DNA from: Anagrus nilaparvatae
Taxonomy: Eukaryota; Arthropoda; Insecta; Hymenoptera; Mymaridae
DNA: 64,000 nt
NCBI GenBank assembly: GCA_022575985.1
Contig: JAKSXM010000272.1
Span: forward strand, 4,898,001 to 4,962,000
Reading direction: 5' to 3'
This document shows, in pieces, positions 48,201 through 60,428 of this stretch. Positions within the stretch are counted from its first letter, which is position 1; each line of letters begins with the position of its first letter. The translations under genes were made by a program, and so were the position numbers. The notes under the pieces were generated by a model. It was not told the origin of the DNA, made no database searches, and was given only the letters and a program-made list of their open reading frames with translations.

Positions 48201-48434
48201 GCTGGATCGCGCGCCGGACTTCTCTATGGCTGAGACTTGTCAAGCTTGAATAAATAAGCTTGAATTAATAAACTTTTCTTTGTGAAATTGCCGTTCGTAA
48301 AAAATATTCTCGAGTAAAAAAAATAAAAAATAATTAAAAATATTTTATTCATCCTCGAATCCCCTTCCCCCAGGCAATGTAAAACGTTTATTTTAACATG
48401 TTTTTTGGTCCACCATATTTGAAACTTGGAAAAT
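45235..48434 (-). repeat. Right arm of giant inverted repeat (3.2 kb)
   Basis: Inverse of 30815-34011. It carries the twin open frames (45360-45575 minus, 45870-46067 plus), the twin MITE (45999-46229) and the complementary C-rich tract (about 46447-46468). Differences from the left arm concentrate in the outer 350 bp, for example near 48130-48220 and 48310. It ends in the same fold-back-type unit (CCACCATATTTGAAA). Confidence 0.85.
45360..45575 (-). CDS. Uncharacterised short ORF in right arm (twin of left-arm ORF)
   Basis: It encodes the same 71 residues as 33671-33886, in inverse orientation. As with that copy, no ATG, domain or expression signal is visible, and the product is unknown. 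Complete identity of the two copies may reflect recent duplication or gene conversion rather than selection. Confidence 0.3.
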   Translation of the reverse strand: MLNTPSKLNASVQLCPTNKITRATMKDKNVEIPMETQYRLKTSKLFHNIQLKELKNYTGLSFSGLRKMNQR

Positions 48435-50908
48435 ATAATATATTATTGGAAAATATTGGAATACATATATAAAGTAGGTATTTATGAGAATAGTTCTCAT
48501 TAAGTACATGGAAATAAGTTATTGGGTACAGTATTCATTTAATAAAAATAAACCAAAGCAAATATAAAAGGTATAGTAAGTTAAATGTGCAAGATAATTA
48601 TTATTTTTCTGCAGAACAGAGTTATTTATTAGACATTACATTATACAAAAATTATCACACACTTTGTAATAAATGTTCTGCGGCAAAGGCTGTACAAATA
48701 TTCATATTACTTAAGGTAAAAAAATTCATGCATATTATATAATATAAATGCGCTCATTTATAAATATTTACGACTAATTATAAAATTGTTTTTTATGTAC
48801 ATGAATAAAATTGAGAACAATTATTATTTAATACGTAATTTGTAATTTCGTTGAAGCTTTAAATATTTTACTTAGTAAGATTCACAGACCTCATGAAACG
48901 TTTCCGAAACATATCAGAAATGTTTCTATGTGTATCTTAAAAAACGTTTCAAGTTGTTTAATTTTCCAAAATTTTTACTAAGTTTTTTTTTTTTAAAAAT
49001 GCTTTTTGTTTAAATTTGCAGAAAAAAGCAAGAAACTTGGAAAAAATGTTGGAAAAGTAAACAACTTGAAACGTTTCGTGCTGTCTGAGTTATAATAATC
49101 TTGCGAAATTCCGCTACGCACATTTATTATTTTTATGTTTAGCTAAAATAAAATATTATTTATTATTGTATTTAATACAAATACATTCTGCTTACAATCG
49201 ATTTGACTTTAGAATATAAAATGATTTTTTTGATAAAATGTTAAATTTACAGTTAAAAATGACATTGAACATTTTTAACTAGCTTTCTTTTTTAGACGAC
49301 GAAAAGAATAATAATATTAATTTATTTTCAGTCTTTTTATATTTTTTAGCACGATTTAGTGCAATAATGGCTTTTATACTTTTTTAATACATTTATATTA
49401 TAAAAAAATTTAAAATAAATGTAATTTTGAATATTGATCAATAAAGGAAGCTTCATGATTTTAATTTTCAAAATATTTTTTTTTATATTATGTTTCTATT
49501 CATTGTCATACATTATTAACCCATCAATGCTTAAGATTCTAAAATGGGTATAAAATCTTGTCGAATTTTTGCCTATTTTGATGCAGCAGTGTCCATTGCA
49601 TCTTATTCGTATAAGCATTAATGGCTCAAAATTACAATTGCATTTTAGTATATAATATAATGATATAGGCACGAGTATAATTTTATTATTAATAAATATT
49701 ACCAATATAATTGATTTAAAAAAGTTTTTCATGCCACTTTATTTTAAGATACGCATCTAAATATTTACATTATAAAATTTAATTCATATATAAATAGAAT
49801 ACATAGAAAAAATTATGTAAAAGTTTATTATATTTTAAAATAAAATTAGTAATCTCGTAATTCACATTTTAGTCTAAAATAAAAAGATATAAAAATTTTT
49901 TTTTATTTATTCTAGCATTAAACGATAAATAATTTTATTTATACATATTAAATTTAGTAAATGTCTGAATAAAAAGTTGTGCATTACATACCACATTAAT
50001 AAATATTAGAACCCTTAGTTATTTGTTTAAAAAAAAATTAACAAGATTAATTTTTTATAAATATTGTACATTGTATTTTACAAATTATCTAAACTTTTAA
50101 TTATTATTTAAAAGTATATTTTAAACATTCAACCGATATTTTTACATTCACACATAATATTGTTTTTTCTTTTTTAACATTTTTTCAATGAGATCAAAAT
50201 CCTATAGTATACAATTGTTGTCATATAAAAATGCTTGTCGTTGAATTTGTTTTAATCATGCAAGGCCGTTAAAATTCTCTTTTACAAGAAAATCGTATTA
50301 AACGTTTTTTTCCAAATAACGTCCTTCTTAATTTTTTGCCTCTGGGATGTAAATATTTATAAAAGTCTTAGCTATCTAATATAAATACTTAACAATTGTT
50401 TTTCACTTTAAAATACAAAGCGTTGTTCAGCTATTCTTATTTTCAGATATATTCTGTCATTTTAAGAGTATCTTACCTATTAAATAAGCAGAAAAAATGT
50501 TAAATTTTATAAAATATTTATTGATAATTCAAATCAAAATATTTGATGTACCAAAAACTAAAATTTAAAAATTTATATTTCCTATTGCTTTATTTATATT
50601 TAACCTTAAACTATATTATTTCACAAAGCAATCAAGGAACTCAATTTTTAATTTTCGTAAATACTCTTATAAATTATTATCAATACTACGAAATATATTT
50701 AAAAAATTTTCAAATCATTTTCAGTCACTATAACTTTTACCAGGCATCAATAGGATTTTTTTTAGATTTTTTTTTTTAGAGGACTTGCATAAAAAACATA
50801 TTTTATAATTATCAAAACCTCAGAGTAAAAAAGTTTAAATGCCATAAAAAAATGTTTCTAAAATTAATTAACAATATAGGCCAAAAAATGTTATTTAGAA
50901 ATTCACTC
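48435..50908. other. 3' flank and probable 3'UTR of frazzled
   Basis: No coding sequence is visible. Short inverted copies of AAACGTTTCAAGTTGTTTA (about 48953) and its inverse (about 49055-49073) form a 120-bp hairpin-like unit. The remainder is AT-rich and likely includes the frazzled 3'UTR, whose stop codon is at 50909-50911. Frames at 49496-49732 and 50543-50779 look like chance. Confidence 0.4.
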
Positions 50909-53900
50909 TTAACACTCAAACTCGGATGCGGTTATAGCGTTTAAATCTTTCATTAGTCCTTCTAAGTTTGCCATTTCTTGATTTAATTCCTCTGTGCTGT
51001 ATGACGGCTGAAGAATAAAAGGCTTTATTACACACAAAATGTTAAGCGGAAAAGTAAGGAATTTTTATTTGTTAGATTAGAAATATATTGTTAATAAGAA
51101 TAATTTAAAATTTTACTCAGGACTACTATTCAAACAAAAGTTACAAATTTAAATACCTAATATTAAATATTAACTGAATGGTTCGTACCTTTAACCGTTC
51201 AATTTCTTCTGGTGTGTGATTTGTATTTATCACTGACGTAAGTCTGTTTTTCATTAACTGGCTTGTGCCATTTGCTTTTTTAAATGGGCTTCCAGACATG
51301 TTAGGTCGTACACTCATTTGAGAGACTGAAAATAAATTAAATTTATTAAAAATAAATAAGGCGAATCTCTTTATAAAAAAAGTATATATTGCGCGCTGCA
51401 TGACTGAAGTTTTGAATTATTAAATTTAATTGAAATAGAGGATTGTTGCATGAAAAAAATGTTAAAATCCTATTTTTGTAAAAATATTAGACATACGTAT
51501 TTTATTATTTTTCATTTAAACAATGCTATCTATAGTGGTGAAATGAAGAGTTTAATAACAGAAGAAAGAGGGGTGGTGAGGCTCCCGACAGTGAGGACAT
51601 GGGTCCCAGCCACAAGGACTTCTCGAGAGAGAATTCTCGGCCTGTTTATCCTCCCCGCGAAGAAAGTAAATTGAGAGAGAATTAGTGCCATGTACAACTG
51701 CACATTTTCGCACTTCTCAGAACATGTATACAGTACGGGTTTTAGACATGTAGTAACAAATAACTTGAGTTATTTGTTTTGTTAATTAAATCAATGCGTT
51801 AAGCTTAAGGTAAGATTTATAGAAAAGCAGATAAAAAGAAAAACAATAAAGATATACTCACACAGTAAAAAAAAAGTATAAGACGTTAGTAAACCCTGGC
51901 CAAAATCAAGCAAAATCGTTAAAGTGTTGGGTTATAGTTATCGTGCTAGCTGCGTAACTTCATAATTCAAAGTTCCAAAATATACTTTTAGCATTGTGTT
52001 TCATGGGCTGTGACGTAACGGTACCCCCCTCACTACCAGTATTTTCACTACTTAAAGTAATAATAGGTACTCAGTCGTTTTTAATTTTTATAAAAAATAA
52101 AAAAATTTACGCATGGAATATTTTTACATATATTTCAGAATATCAAAAAAATCTCAATAGAGTTGAACAACCCTATTGTGAACACTTATTAAATTGAAGC
52201 CAATTGGATTTCAATATGAAAGAATTTTATAATGGAATTAATTTTTGAAATTTATAAATTCAAGTCCTGAATTGGATCTACCTAGTTAAAAATAAAGATC
52301 ATAATTTAAATATTTACCTCCTTGCTTTCCTGCGGGAGTTGAAGGAGATGATTGAGGTGGAGCTGGTACACTGAAACTTTTAAGGGGATGTCCTTGCAAC
52401 CTTTTAGAGCTTCCACTACTGTCTGAAGCATTACTGGTAGTAGACTGGTTGCTATCTCCATAACTGCTATTATGTTGTAAGGTTGCATTATAAGATAAAG
52501 GTCCTCCAGACGTATATAGCTGTAAAAAGGTTTCAAATAATATTTTAATAAATAAATACATTACAAAGTAACATTTTTTCTTTTTTTTAAGCATAACTTT
52601 TTTCAATAAATTTTCAACTTTAATGGTTTTGAAATGCGAATAAATTAAAAATAAAAATGGGATACAGTTTGCCATTGTACAATGAACCGCAGAAGAAAGA
52701 TTTTTTTAAAATTGTCTAAAAATTTTTATATTAAACTAAAAAGCGATTTGAATTTCTAGTTTTAAATTCTTAATAATCTGTTATTATATAAAATTTTTGC
52801 ATCTGGAAAATTATAAAAATAAGGTAATAAATAATTCGAATAAGACTCTAGGTCGCTTCACGAGTTTCAATAGGAATTTTTTATTACCTATAGGGTAACT
52901 GAGGTCGGCCGCTTTGCTCGCATTTAAGTACACTCAGTGACTATTGATATTGTGGCAGCACCAATAGTCGCTGAGTGTAATTAATACTTATTTTTTTAAA
53001 TAATTTGAAAAATAAAGTTAGAAATTGTTTTTTTAAGTATTAATAGTATTTGCAAATCAAAATTTTTGCTTTGAACAAATTAAAATGCAAATAATAAAAT
53101 AAAAACAAAAGCATGCCCTCAGAAGAGCTGTTTTCTTACTATTTGCTTTATGACTCGTACCACGTGCTGACTAATTTTATTCTTAAAATTTATAATACTT
53201 TCTTTTGATGCGAATGGTAAAAGTTTTGTTATTATTAACATATTAAGGCCTAAGCGGACAACTTAATTTGGGTCGCTCTTTTCATTTCCGGGGCCCGTTT
53301 TTTGATACAACCCCTGCAAAACGAGATATCAACCCCTAAAGTGGAGTAAATTTTCAAATAATTCTTAAAGAAACTTTAGTTGTTTTCAAATACAAAAAAG
53401 TTTTTATTTAGCAAAAAAAAATTATTACCAAGACTCCCAAGAAAAGGCTAAAAGTCAAATACGTATGTATTAGCCATTGCTACCCTCCCTGGGGGTGTCT
53501 TTAGTAAACAAAGGGGTGAGTTTTATAAATAAATGAAAGATTGAATATTTTGGGCTAAAAAACTCATCTAATGGGTATTTCGGGTCGCTTTTTTCATTTC
53601 TGGAGCTCATTTTTAGCTACAACCCCTACGAAATGAGATATCAACCTCTAAAATGGGGTATATTTTAAAATAATTCTTAAAGAAACTTTAGTTGTTTTCA
53701 AATACAAAAAAGTTTTTATTTAGCAAAAAAAATTATTACCAAAAATCCCAAGAAAAGGCTAAAAGTCATATACGCTTGTATTAGCCATTGAAATCCTCCC
53801 CGGGGTGTCTTTAGTAAACAAAGGGGTGAGTTTTATAAATAAATGAAAGATTGAATATTTTGGGCTAAAAAACTCATCTAATGGGTATTTCGGGTCGCTT

Positions 53901-56900
53901 TTTTCATTTCTGGAGCTCATTTTTAGCTACAACCCCTACGAAATGAGATATCAACCCCTAAAATGGGGTATATTTTAAAATAATTCTTAAAGAAACTTTA
54001 GTTGTTTTCAAATACAAAAAAGTTTTTATTTAGCAAAAAAAATTATTACCAAAAATCCCAAGAAAAGGCTAAAAGTCATATACGCTTGTATTAGCCATTG
54101 AAACCCTCCCCGGGGTTGCTTTAGTAAGCAAAGGGGTGAGTTTTTTAAATAAATGAAAGATTGAATATTTTGGGCTAAAAAACTCCCCTAATAGGTATTT
54201 TGGGTTGCTTTTTTCATTTCTGGAGCTCATTTTTAGCCGCAACCCTTGCGAAATGATATATCAACCCCTAAAATGGGGTAAATTTTCAAACAATTTTTCT
54301 TACGCGTGAGATGTCCCCAAATGCAAAAAAGATTTTATTTGACATTAAAAATTATTACCAGGACTTTCAAAAAAGGGGAATTTCGTGAAATTAAAGTATA
54401 TATTGATATTTTTTATTTATATTCATCTATTGTCTATGTGTATTTATTATCCATGTAAATTTTTTTTGTCTGTCCTAAATAAATTATTTGATAATATAAA
54501 AATTCTTAAAACTATTGACTTTAAACATTTTTTGGCTATTAAAAATTTTATAAATATTTTTTTCAACTCGGCTTCGTCTCGAAAGGTAATTTACGTGCGA
54601 TTTGGGACATTCTTTACTTTTCTGGACACGAGCCGTAAATATACTATATTTATACAAAAATATTATTGCAATACCAAGACTGCCTAAATTATTAGTGACG
54701 TCAAAAATATAGTTGACTTCAAGTATAAAAGCTACAACTGGAATAGTATGTTGAAAAATATAACTACTAAGAAATGGCAATATACCTTTACTGTACAAAG
54801 AAAATTATTTTTACTGCTATTTCTTCGTAGTTATATTCTTCTACAAATTTTTTCATTTATAATTTTTTATAAATATGAGCTGTATTGTAGTTAGTTAATA
54901 CATTATTTTTAAATAAAAAAAATTTTCAAACTGAACTCACTTGTGTTTGCAAAGGTTCGTATGTACTACTGTTTAAAATGTTGCAGGAATCTGGGCTGGT
55001 TTCCGGTGTAGGTTCTAAAGTTATATGGGCTCGACTTAAGTTATATTGAGCTACTGTCCTTGGGTAACTTTGACGAATAGATGGCATGTCAGAGCACGAA
55101 TTATGAATACTTTGTTGTGACATAGTACTGTTAATGATTGGAGTAGCTGTGGCAATAGCTAAAATATTTTATCATAAATTTAATTTAATATAAGTAAATT
55201 AATTTTTACAACATCTATAGAAATTGTAGTTAAATGGAAGATGGAAAAATTCGAATGATGCAAAATACTTACGTTGGTGTAAAGGTGCACTATCAACCGG
55301 CAGTGTAATAAGTTTAGGTTTATGGCTACCACGCATATGTTGTCTGCTCAAAGTTGAGCATTTCTCCTCATTATTGCCTATGTTTAAATAATAAAATAAA
55401 ATTTTTTTTTGAATTAAATTGATAAAATGGTGACACAAAATCGAAGAAAATAAAATTGTATCTATATGCTCAATATGTTAATGCAATAATGTGCAATTAA
55501 ATGAAAGTTAATGGAAAATTATTTAAAGTAAATTCACTTAACTAAAGATTTACTAATTTAGCTTATAAATTTATATTTTCCATACCTAAGTAACTGGGAA
55601 CATAAGAACGTTTATCCAATGAACTTGAATTACCATGAACATGATTATTATCATGACTATAATCTGGATTATTAGACCTTGGTAAAGTATTACTAGCTCC
55701 ACCACTGGTAGATGCATCACCATTGCTTAAATTTTTTTCTATTGCCTTCAGCTCCATTTGATCATGATGAATCCATAAATCTGGTGGCTTGATATTAGTT
55801 TTTACGGTTGTTTCCTTTGAGTATCTGTATTTTTAAATATTAGTAAAATTATCGTGTTCTGTTTTTTCAAAAAGTGTTAGTGAAAATTTGTAAAAATATT
55901 TACCCTTTCTTTCTCTCTGCAGCATCGGCACTTCTTTGACAACATATGACAAATATCACAACCGCAACTCCCGTTACAATAACCATCGAACAACCAACAA
56001 TAATATAAATTAATAAGTGAGGAATGTTACGACCATTATCTGCACAGATAATAAAAATTATTTAAATACTTCTCAAAGAGATTAATAATTAAGAATGTAG
56101 CACTAACTTTCTGAAGTTCTGTAAGAAACTGTTGGTGAAAAAGGTCCATATCCTTTAGCGTTGCGAGCTTGAATTTTAAAAAAGTACATAGTATTTGGCT
56201 GTAATTCGGTAGATAAAATATATTCTTTTATATCGCCAATGACAGCTTCCGCCCGCCAATCTCTGTCATTTTTTGTATTATCCGTTGTATAAGATATCAC
56301 GTAGCCATTTATTTCTCCATTAGCTTGTTTTGGAGGCATCCAAGTAAGCAAAACTGACTTTTGATAATCATCTGTACTTAGAATTGTTAAATCTCGAGGA
56401 GGCGAAGTAGGTTTTGCTTCTTGAGTTTTGTTAATAACTACCATACTCCAAGGAGATTCTCGACGTCCCTAAAATGTAAATAAGTTTTTGAAAAGCGTTT
56501 GATTATAAGCGTTTTAACAGTTTTTATAAATCTCTTTTCAGTCATGAGCTACCTGTTTTTTTCTGATTTTTTTATTAAAAATAAAATCTAAATTTTGAGC
56601 CATTTATTTATTTCTTTTTAATTGACGCAGAATTCAATTACGGAGTGTATAAAATAACGTTCAAATTTTTATGTCAACAGCAATAGTACATTTTCAACCA
56701 AGGGAGCAAAAATAAAGAATGGCCCAGATCGCACGTTAATTAGCATTCGGGGCGAAGCTTAGGATGGTAAACTGCGATCTGGGGTATTCTTTTTTTGTTC
56801 CCATGGATAAAACGAAATTTTTCTTTCTCAAGGGGGAGAAAACGCGTTTTTTTCGACCTTGTTGCGGGTAACCCTTAAAAAATTAGTAATTTTTCGAAAA

Positions 56901-59900
56901 AAATCGTAAATTTACTAAATTTAGTATATTAACTAAAAATTTGAGTATTTCCGATATTTTTTTGTGAATTCACGAAAAAAATTGATAATTTACAATTTTT
57001 TTTTGTAAATTCACGAGAAAAATTGATAATTTACAATTCTTCTTCGAAAATTTCCAAAAAATATTTGCTAATTTACAAATTTTTTCATAAATTCAAGAGA
57101 AAAAATCGAGAATTCTCGAATTTGTTGTTAATATACTAAATTTAGTAAATTTACGATTATTTTCGAAAATTTACTAATTTTTCGAAAATATTCTATTTTT
57201 TTTTTTTTTGTGAATCTAAGAAAGTTACTTTTTACTGTGTACTTATTTAATAATCTATTAACATTTATTATAAAATTTGTAATGTTAAAAAAGTTATTAG
57301 GTTACTATGTAAGATCATGTAAATAAAATATGCAAAACAAAGGCGGAAACGCATGTAAAAAATAACGCAAATTGTAGCTTGAAATTTGGTAAATTAATTA
57401 TTTTTTTATTGGTCCGATCTGAAACCGTGTGAGATGAGAGCATGAGAGTCTCTCTTTTTAGTTTATTGAATCGGGTACTCATTGATCAACCTAAAAGCCT
57501 TTGGCTTCATAAAGTCGTTGCGAAAAATTAAATTTTAAATATTAAAAAAAGGTTCCAAAAAAGTTTTTACAAAAATGTATTTTACCTTTACAACTTTAAC
57601 TGTGAATTCATATTCAGTGTTTGGTTTTAAATCAGAAATCATGCAAGTGATGTCAGTAGAATTTGTGTATTTATAGCGGCTGTTACTACTTCGGTGAGCA
57701 ATGTGTCTAGCCACATAGTACCGATTATCTGTGACAAACTAAAAAAAAGTCCATATTATTAATAACCGAATGTTTTAAACTATCCATATGATAAATAGAG
57801 TATTTTACTTGATTTTTCGGAAGAGTGCTATCCATCCATTGTAATACAACAGCACTAGCTGAAAGTACAATTGCTTTTAAACCAATTGGTGGTGACAAGG
57901 GAGCGGCAGCTTCGGAAGTTTGTCGCTCAATTGTTTTAACTGTTTCATAAATTGGAACGCCTTCTCCAGCATCATTTTTTGCTCTGATTGATAAAACATA
58001 TTCGGAGTTTGGTTCTGAAAAATAATTTAACATAAATTGAATGATAAAATTTACTTTTTATACACGATTTTATTTTTGGTTCTATAAAAATGTTTTTAAA
58101 TTAAAAATCACCTAAATTTTCAATTGTAAAAGTACGCTGCTTTCCATCTAAAACTTTTTTAAATTCATCAGGAATCCCCTTTCCCCAAGTTAATACGTAT
58201 CCTCTTACTTTTATACTTTGTTCTTTTGGAGGAGTCCACCAAACTACTATTGAATCAGAATTTGCTTTGGCTAAATTAAAAAAATAATTGCATATTTTAC
58301 TCAAGAAAAATAAACAAAAATTAATAAGTTTTAGGAAAAGTTAAGTACTTTTTAGGCTAGTCGGTGCATGCGGTACTTCCGTTTCCGTAGAATCGTTTTC
58401 ATACGTTTCAATTGTTTCCCAATCTGTGTAAGGTCCTGTTCCATTAACGTTAAAGGCACAGATCCTCACTTGATAGCTAACACGTTTCTCAAGCTTGGTT
58501 AAACTTATGTAACGTTTATCACCTTCGGTTGTAATCATTTTTGATTCTCGCCTGTCAACTGGTTTGTAACGTATCTTATATCCAGTGATAACTCCATTTT
58601 CTCCTTGTAGAGGAGGTGCCCATCTTACAATGATACTCTATTATAAAATAAAAAATTTAGATAATTAGTCAAATGCGTACGATTTGTCATATCCTCAGAA
58701 AGAAAAAAAAATTCTACGTACAGTTGAACTAGATGCCTCAAGAGTTACATTATGGGGAGGTTGCGAAGGTGCAGCACTGTAAGTCTTAACTTTTATTTCA
58801 CTAGTTGATAAGCCTGGACCATTATCATTAATTGCTTGGACCAAAATACTGTACTCTTTATAAGGTAAAAGATCAACTAATTCATAAAAGGTGTTTGTTG
58901 TGTTTCGTTTCACTTCTTCATTGTCACCCTAAAAATATTAAGAATTAATTTTGAGTTGGTCTAATTTCATGTGTATTTTTTTTGCAATTACCTCTGCATA
59001 CGTAATTAGATAACCAAATATACGTCCATGTGTGATACTAGGTTCTTCCCATGATAGTGCAATACTTGTGGGGCTCGTAGCGTGCCCTTTGAAATTCAAA
59101 GGCTTTGCTGGGACATTTGGCTTAAAAAATATACTTTTTTTAGTTTTGTACAATATAATTTTTTGCACTAGCGATTCTTTTAGACTAAAAAAAAAATATA
59201 AATCGCACTATAATAAAAAATTTTATGCTGTTATTAAAAAAGATAGTGTATGAACATTTTTTGCTTAATGTTATTTGATTATCGTAATACGTTCCAATTA
59301 CGCAGTTCAATAGTATCGCGTTTAATTTTTTTTTTTTTTTTTTTTTTTTTGTCAAAAAAGTCGCTACCGTATTCATCAGCTTACTGTAATTTTTGTGCTT
59401 ATAGACTTACTTCATTATCGGTTACAAGTCTTAGGACTTTACCAGACGCGCTTAATACATTTGAGATATTTGCAACTGCCCTAAAAACGTATGGAGTACC
59501 AGGTTGCAATCCGTGAATCGTAACTGTAGGTTCATTGTTGGGAGTTCTTTCAATTCTTTCTCTAAAAATTTGATTATTAATAATGATAAAAAGGAAAAAA
59601 AATGAATAGATATTGAGAACAGTGTTATAATACCTTTCGAATCCTTCCTGTTTATAATAAATCAAGTAATTGAAAACATCAGCATTAGAGATATCAGGTT
59701 CTTGCCATTTTAAAGCAACAAATCTGCTATTCAAAACTTCCACGCTTAAATTTCTTGGAGGTGGTAGATTATTGCCTTCAGAAAATCCTACTATATCTGA
59801 ATTATCTGAAACATTGGGGTATGGATCGAATAAGGTATTAGGATTTTTACCGAATGAATCAACTATATCAGCAGGATCATCTAATGGATTGAATGATAAA

Positions 59901-60428
59901 GGTGGGTTAGGCGAGTGTGCTGAAGACGTGTGACCTAATAATGTACTTGGATGTTGCCATGTACTGTTTGACAGCATTTTATTATGTGATAACTTTTTTT
60001 TTGTCAATGCTTTTTGAGTATTTTTTGGAGACTTTTTTTCTACACACATGCGTCGAACGTACATTAATTTTTACAGGCATAAACAATAAGGAAAACAGAA
60101 AATAAAGGATGCAAAAAAAAGGAAAAAAAAACATAAAAAATAAATTAAAAAATTATAACACAACTTAATCATAAAAACTGTTTAAAATAAAATAAACATG
60201 TATAAATAATAAGTTGATAATTAATATAGATGTACTAATTGAATAATAAAATAAACCATTACTTTTACATTAAACAGAATTAATAATTAAAATGAAAATA
60301 AATAAAACTCACTTGGTTGTTGAACAGTGAGACGAGCGGAGGCTTGAATACTGCCGGCTGGATTTGTACCCATACATTGAAAAATTCCTGCATCTATCTT
60401 TAGCAAGCCATTTATCCTTAGATTATAT
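50909..60428 (-). CDS. fra: Frazzled / DCC-Neogenin netrin receptor, 3' part (17 exons)
   Basis: Minus-strand exons: 60428-60313, 60039-59634, 59561-59411, 59120-58992, 58928-58722, 58637-58349, 58270-58112, 58014-57809, 57738-57586, 56468-56108, 56039-55904, 55824-55586, 55377-55273, 55158-54941, 52519-52318, 51325-51189, 51007-50909. Phases agree throughout, giving 1103 residues. Order: end of the last Ig domain (FQCMGTNPAG), a Ser/Pro-rich linker, six FN3 repeats (about residues 131-725, with GRRESPWS), a membrane helix (about 731-757, LLIYIIVGCSMVIVTGVAVV) and a cytoplasmic tail. The tail has the P1 motif (IKPPDLWIHHDQMELK) and the C-terminal P3 motif (ELNQEMANLEGLMKDL ending in SEFEC). 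This is a netrin receptor for attractive axon guidance. The signal peptide and the first Ig domains lie beyond the window. No lesion is seen. Confidence 0.96.
51562..51665 (+). other. GC-rich exon-like segment in a frazzled intron
   Basis: A 104-bp island, much GC-richer than the intron around it, is bounded by an AG (after TTTAATAACAG) and a GT (GTAAAT) on the plus strand. One plus frame is open through it and reads RKRGGEAPDSEDMGP, then SHKDFSRENSRPVYPPREES, a plausible hydrophilic protein segment. The gene is unrecognised. It could be an exon of an antisense gene, a pasted exon or retrocopy fragment, or chance. Confidence 0.3.
52929..52979. repeat. Perfect-stem hairpin in a frazzled intron
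   Basis: Eighteen-base arms (TACACTCAGTGACTATTG and its inverse) pair with one T/G mismatch around a 15-nt loop. It lies alone in AT-rich intron sequence. It is too short for a canonical microRNA precursor; a tiny TIR remnant is the likelier reading. Confidence 0.6.
53240..54345. repeat. 310-bp tandem repeat array in a frazzled intron (about 3.5 copies)
   Basis: The unit start 'GGGTCGCTTTTTTCATTTC' recurs at about 53268, 53582, 53892 and 54205, a period of about 310 bp. The middle two copies are almost identical and the outer ones more diverged, as expected for unequal exchange. Each unit contains AACCCCTACGAAATGAGATA, a run near AAAGTTTTTATTTAGCAAAA and 'GGGGTGAGTTTTATAAAT'. It contains no gene and enlarges the intron 52520-54940. 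Confidence 0.85.
54569..54652 (+). repeat. 80-bp repeat shared with 36.3 kb
   Basis: Second copy of the GC-rich block at 36296-36376, in the same orientation, directly downstream of the 310-bp array. Plus-strand translation is similar in both copies (RKVIYVRFG, FFTFLD, SRKYTIF), but no complete reading frame accompanies it. Confidence 0.6.
56697..56812. repeat. Small inverted-repeat unit in a frazzled intron
   Basis: GGGAGCAAAAATAAAGAAT and CCCAGATCGCA on the left pair with TGCGATCTGGGG and ATTCTTTTTTTGTTCCC on the right. They enclose about 40 bp of comparatively GC-rich sequence. It is probably a short MITE or hairpin. Confidence 0.5.
56873..57239. mobile_element. CACTGTAAAAAGTAAC-family MITE in a frazzled intron
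   Basis: The right end AAAGTTACTTTTTACTGTG is preserved and the left end is lost or decayed at about 56873. The interior has the family's TTCGAAAA, GAGAATTCTCG and GTAAATTTAC motifs. It lies in the intron between exons 57586 and 56468. Confidence 0.65.

Noticed and set aside
52306..52536. Alternative minus frame in frazzled exon 15
   Set aside because: The other frame matches the phase of both neighbouring exons and DCC-like tail composition.
52929..52979. microRNA precursor
   Set aside because: The stem is only 18 bp with no extended pairing beyond it, too short for a standard insect precursor.
59917..60105. Plus frame opposite frazzled
   Set aside because: Shadow of exon 2 of the annotated part and intron sequence.
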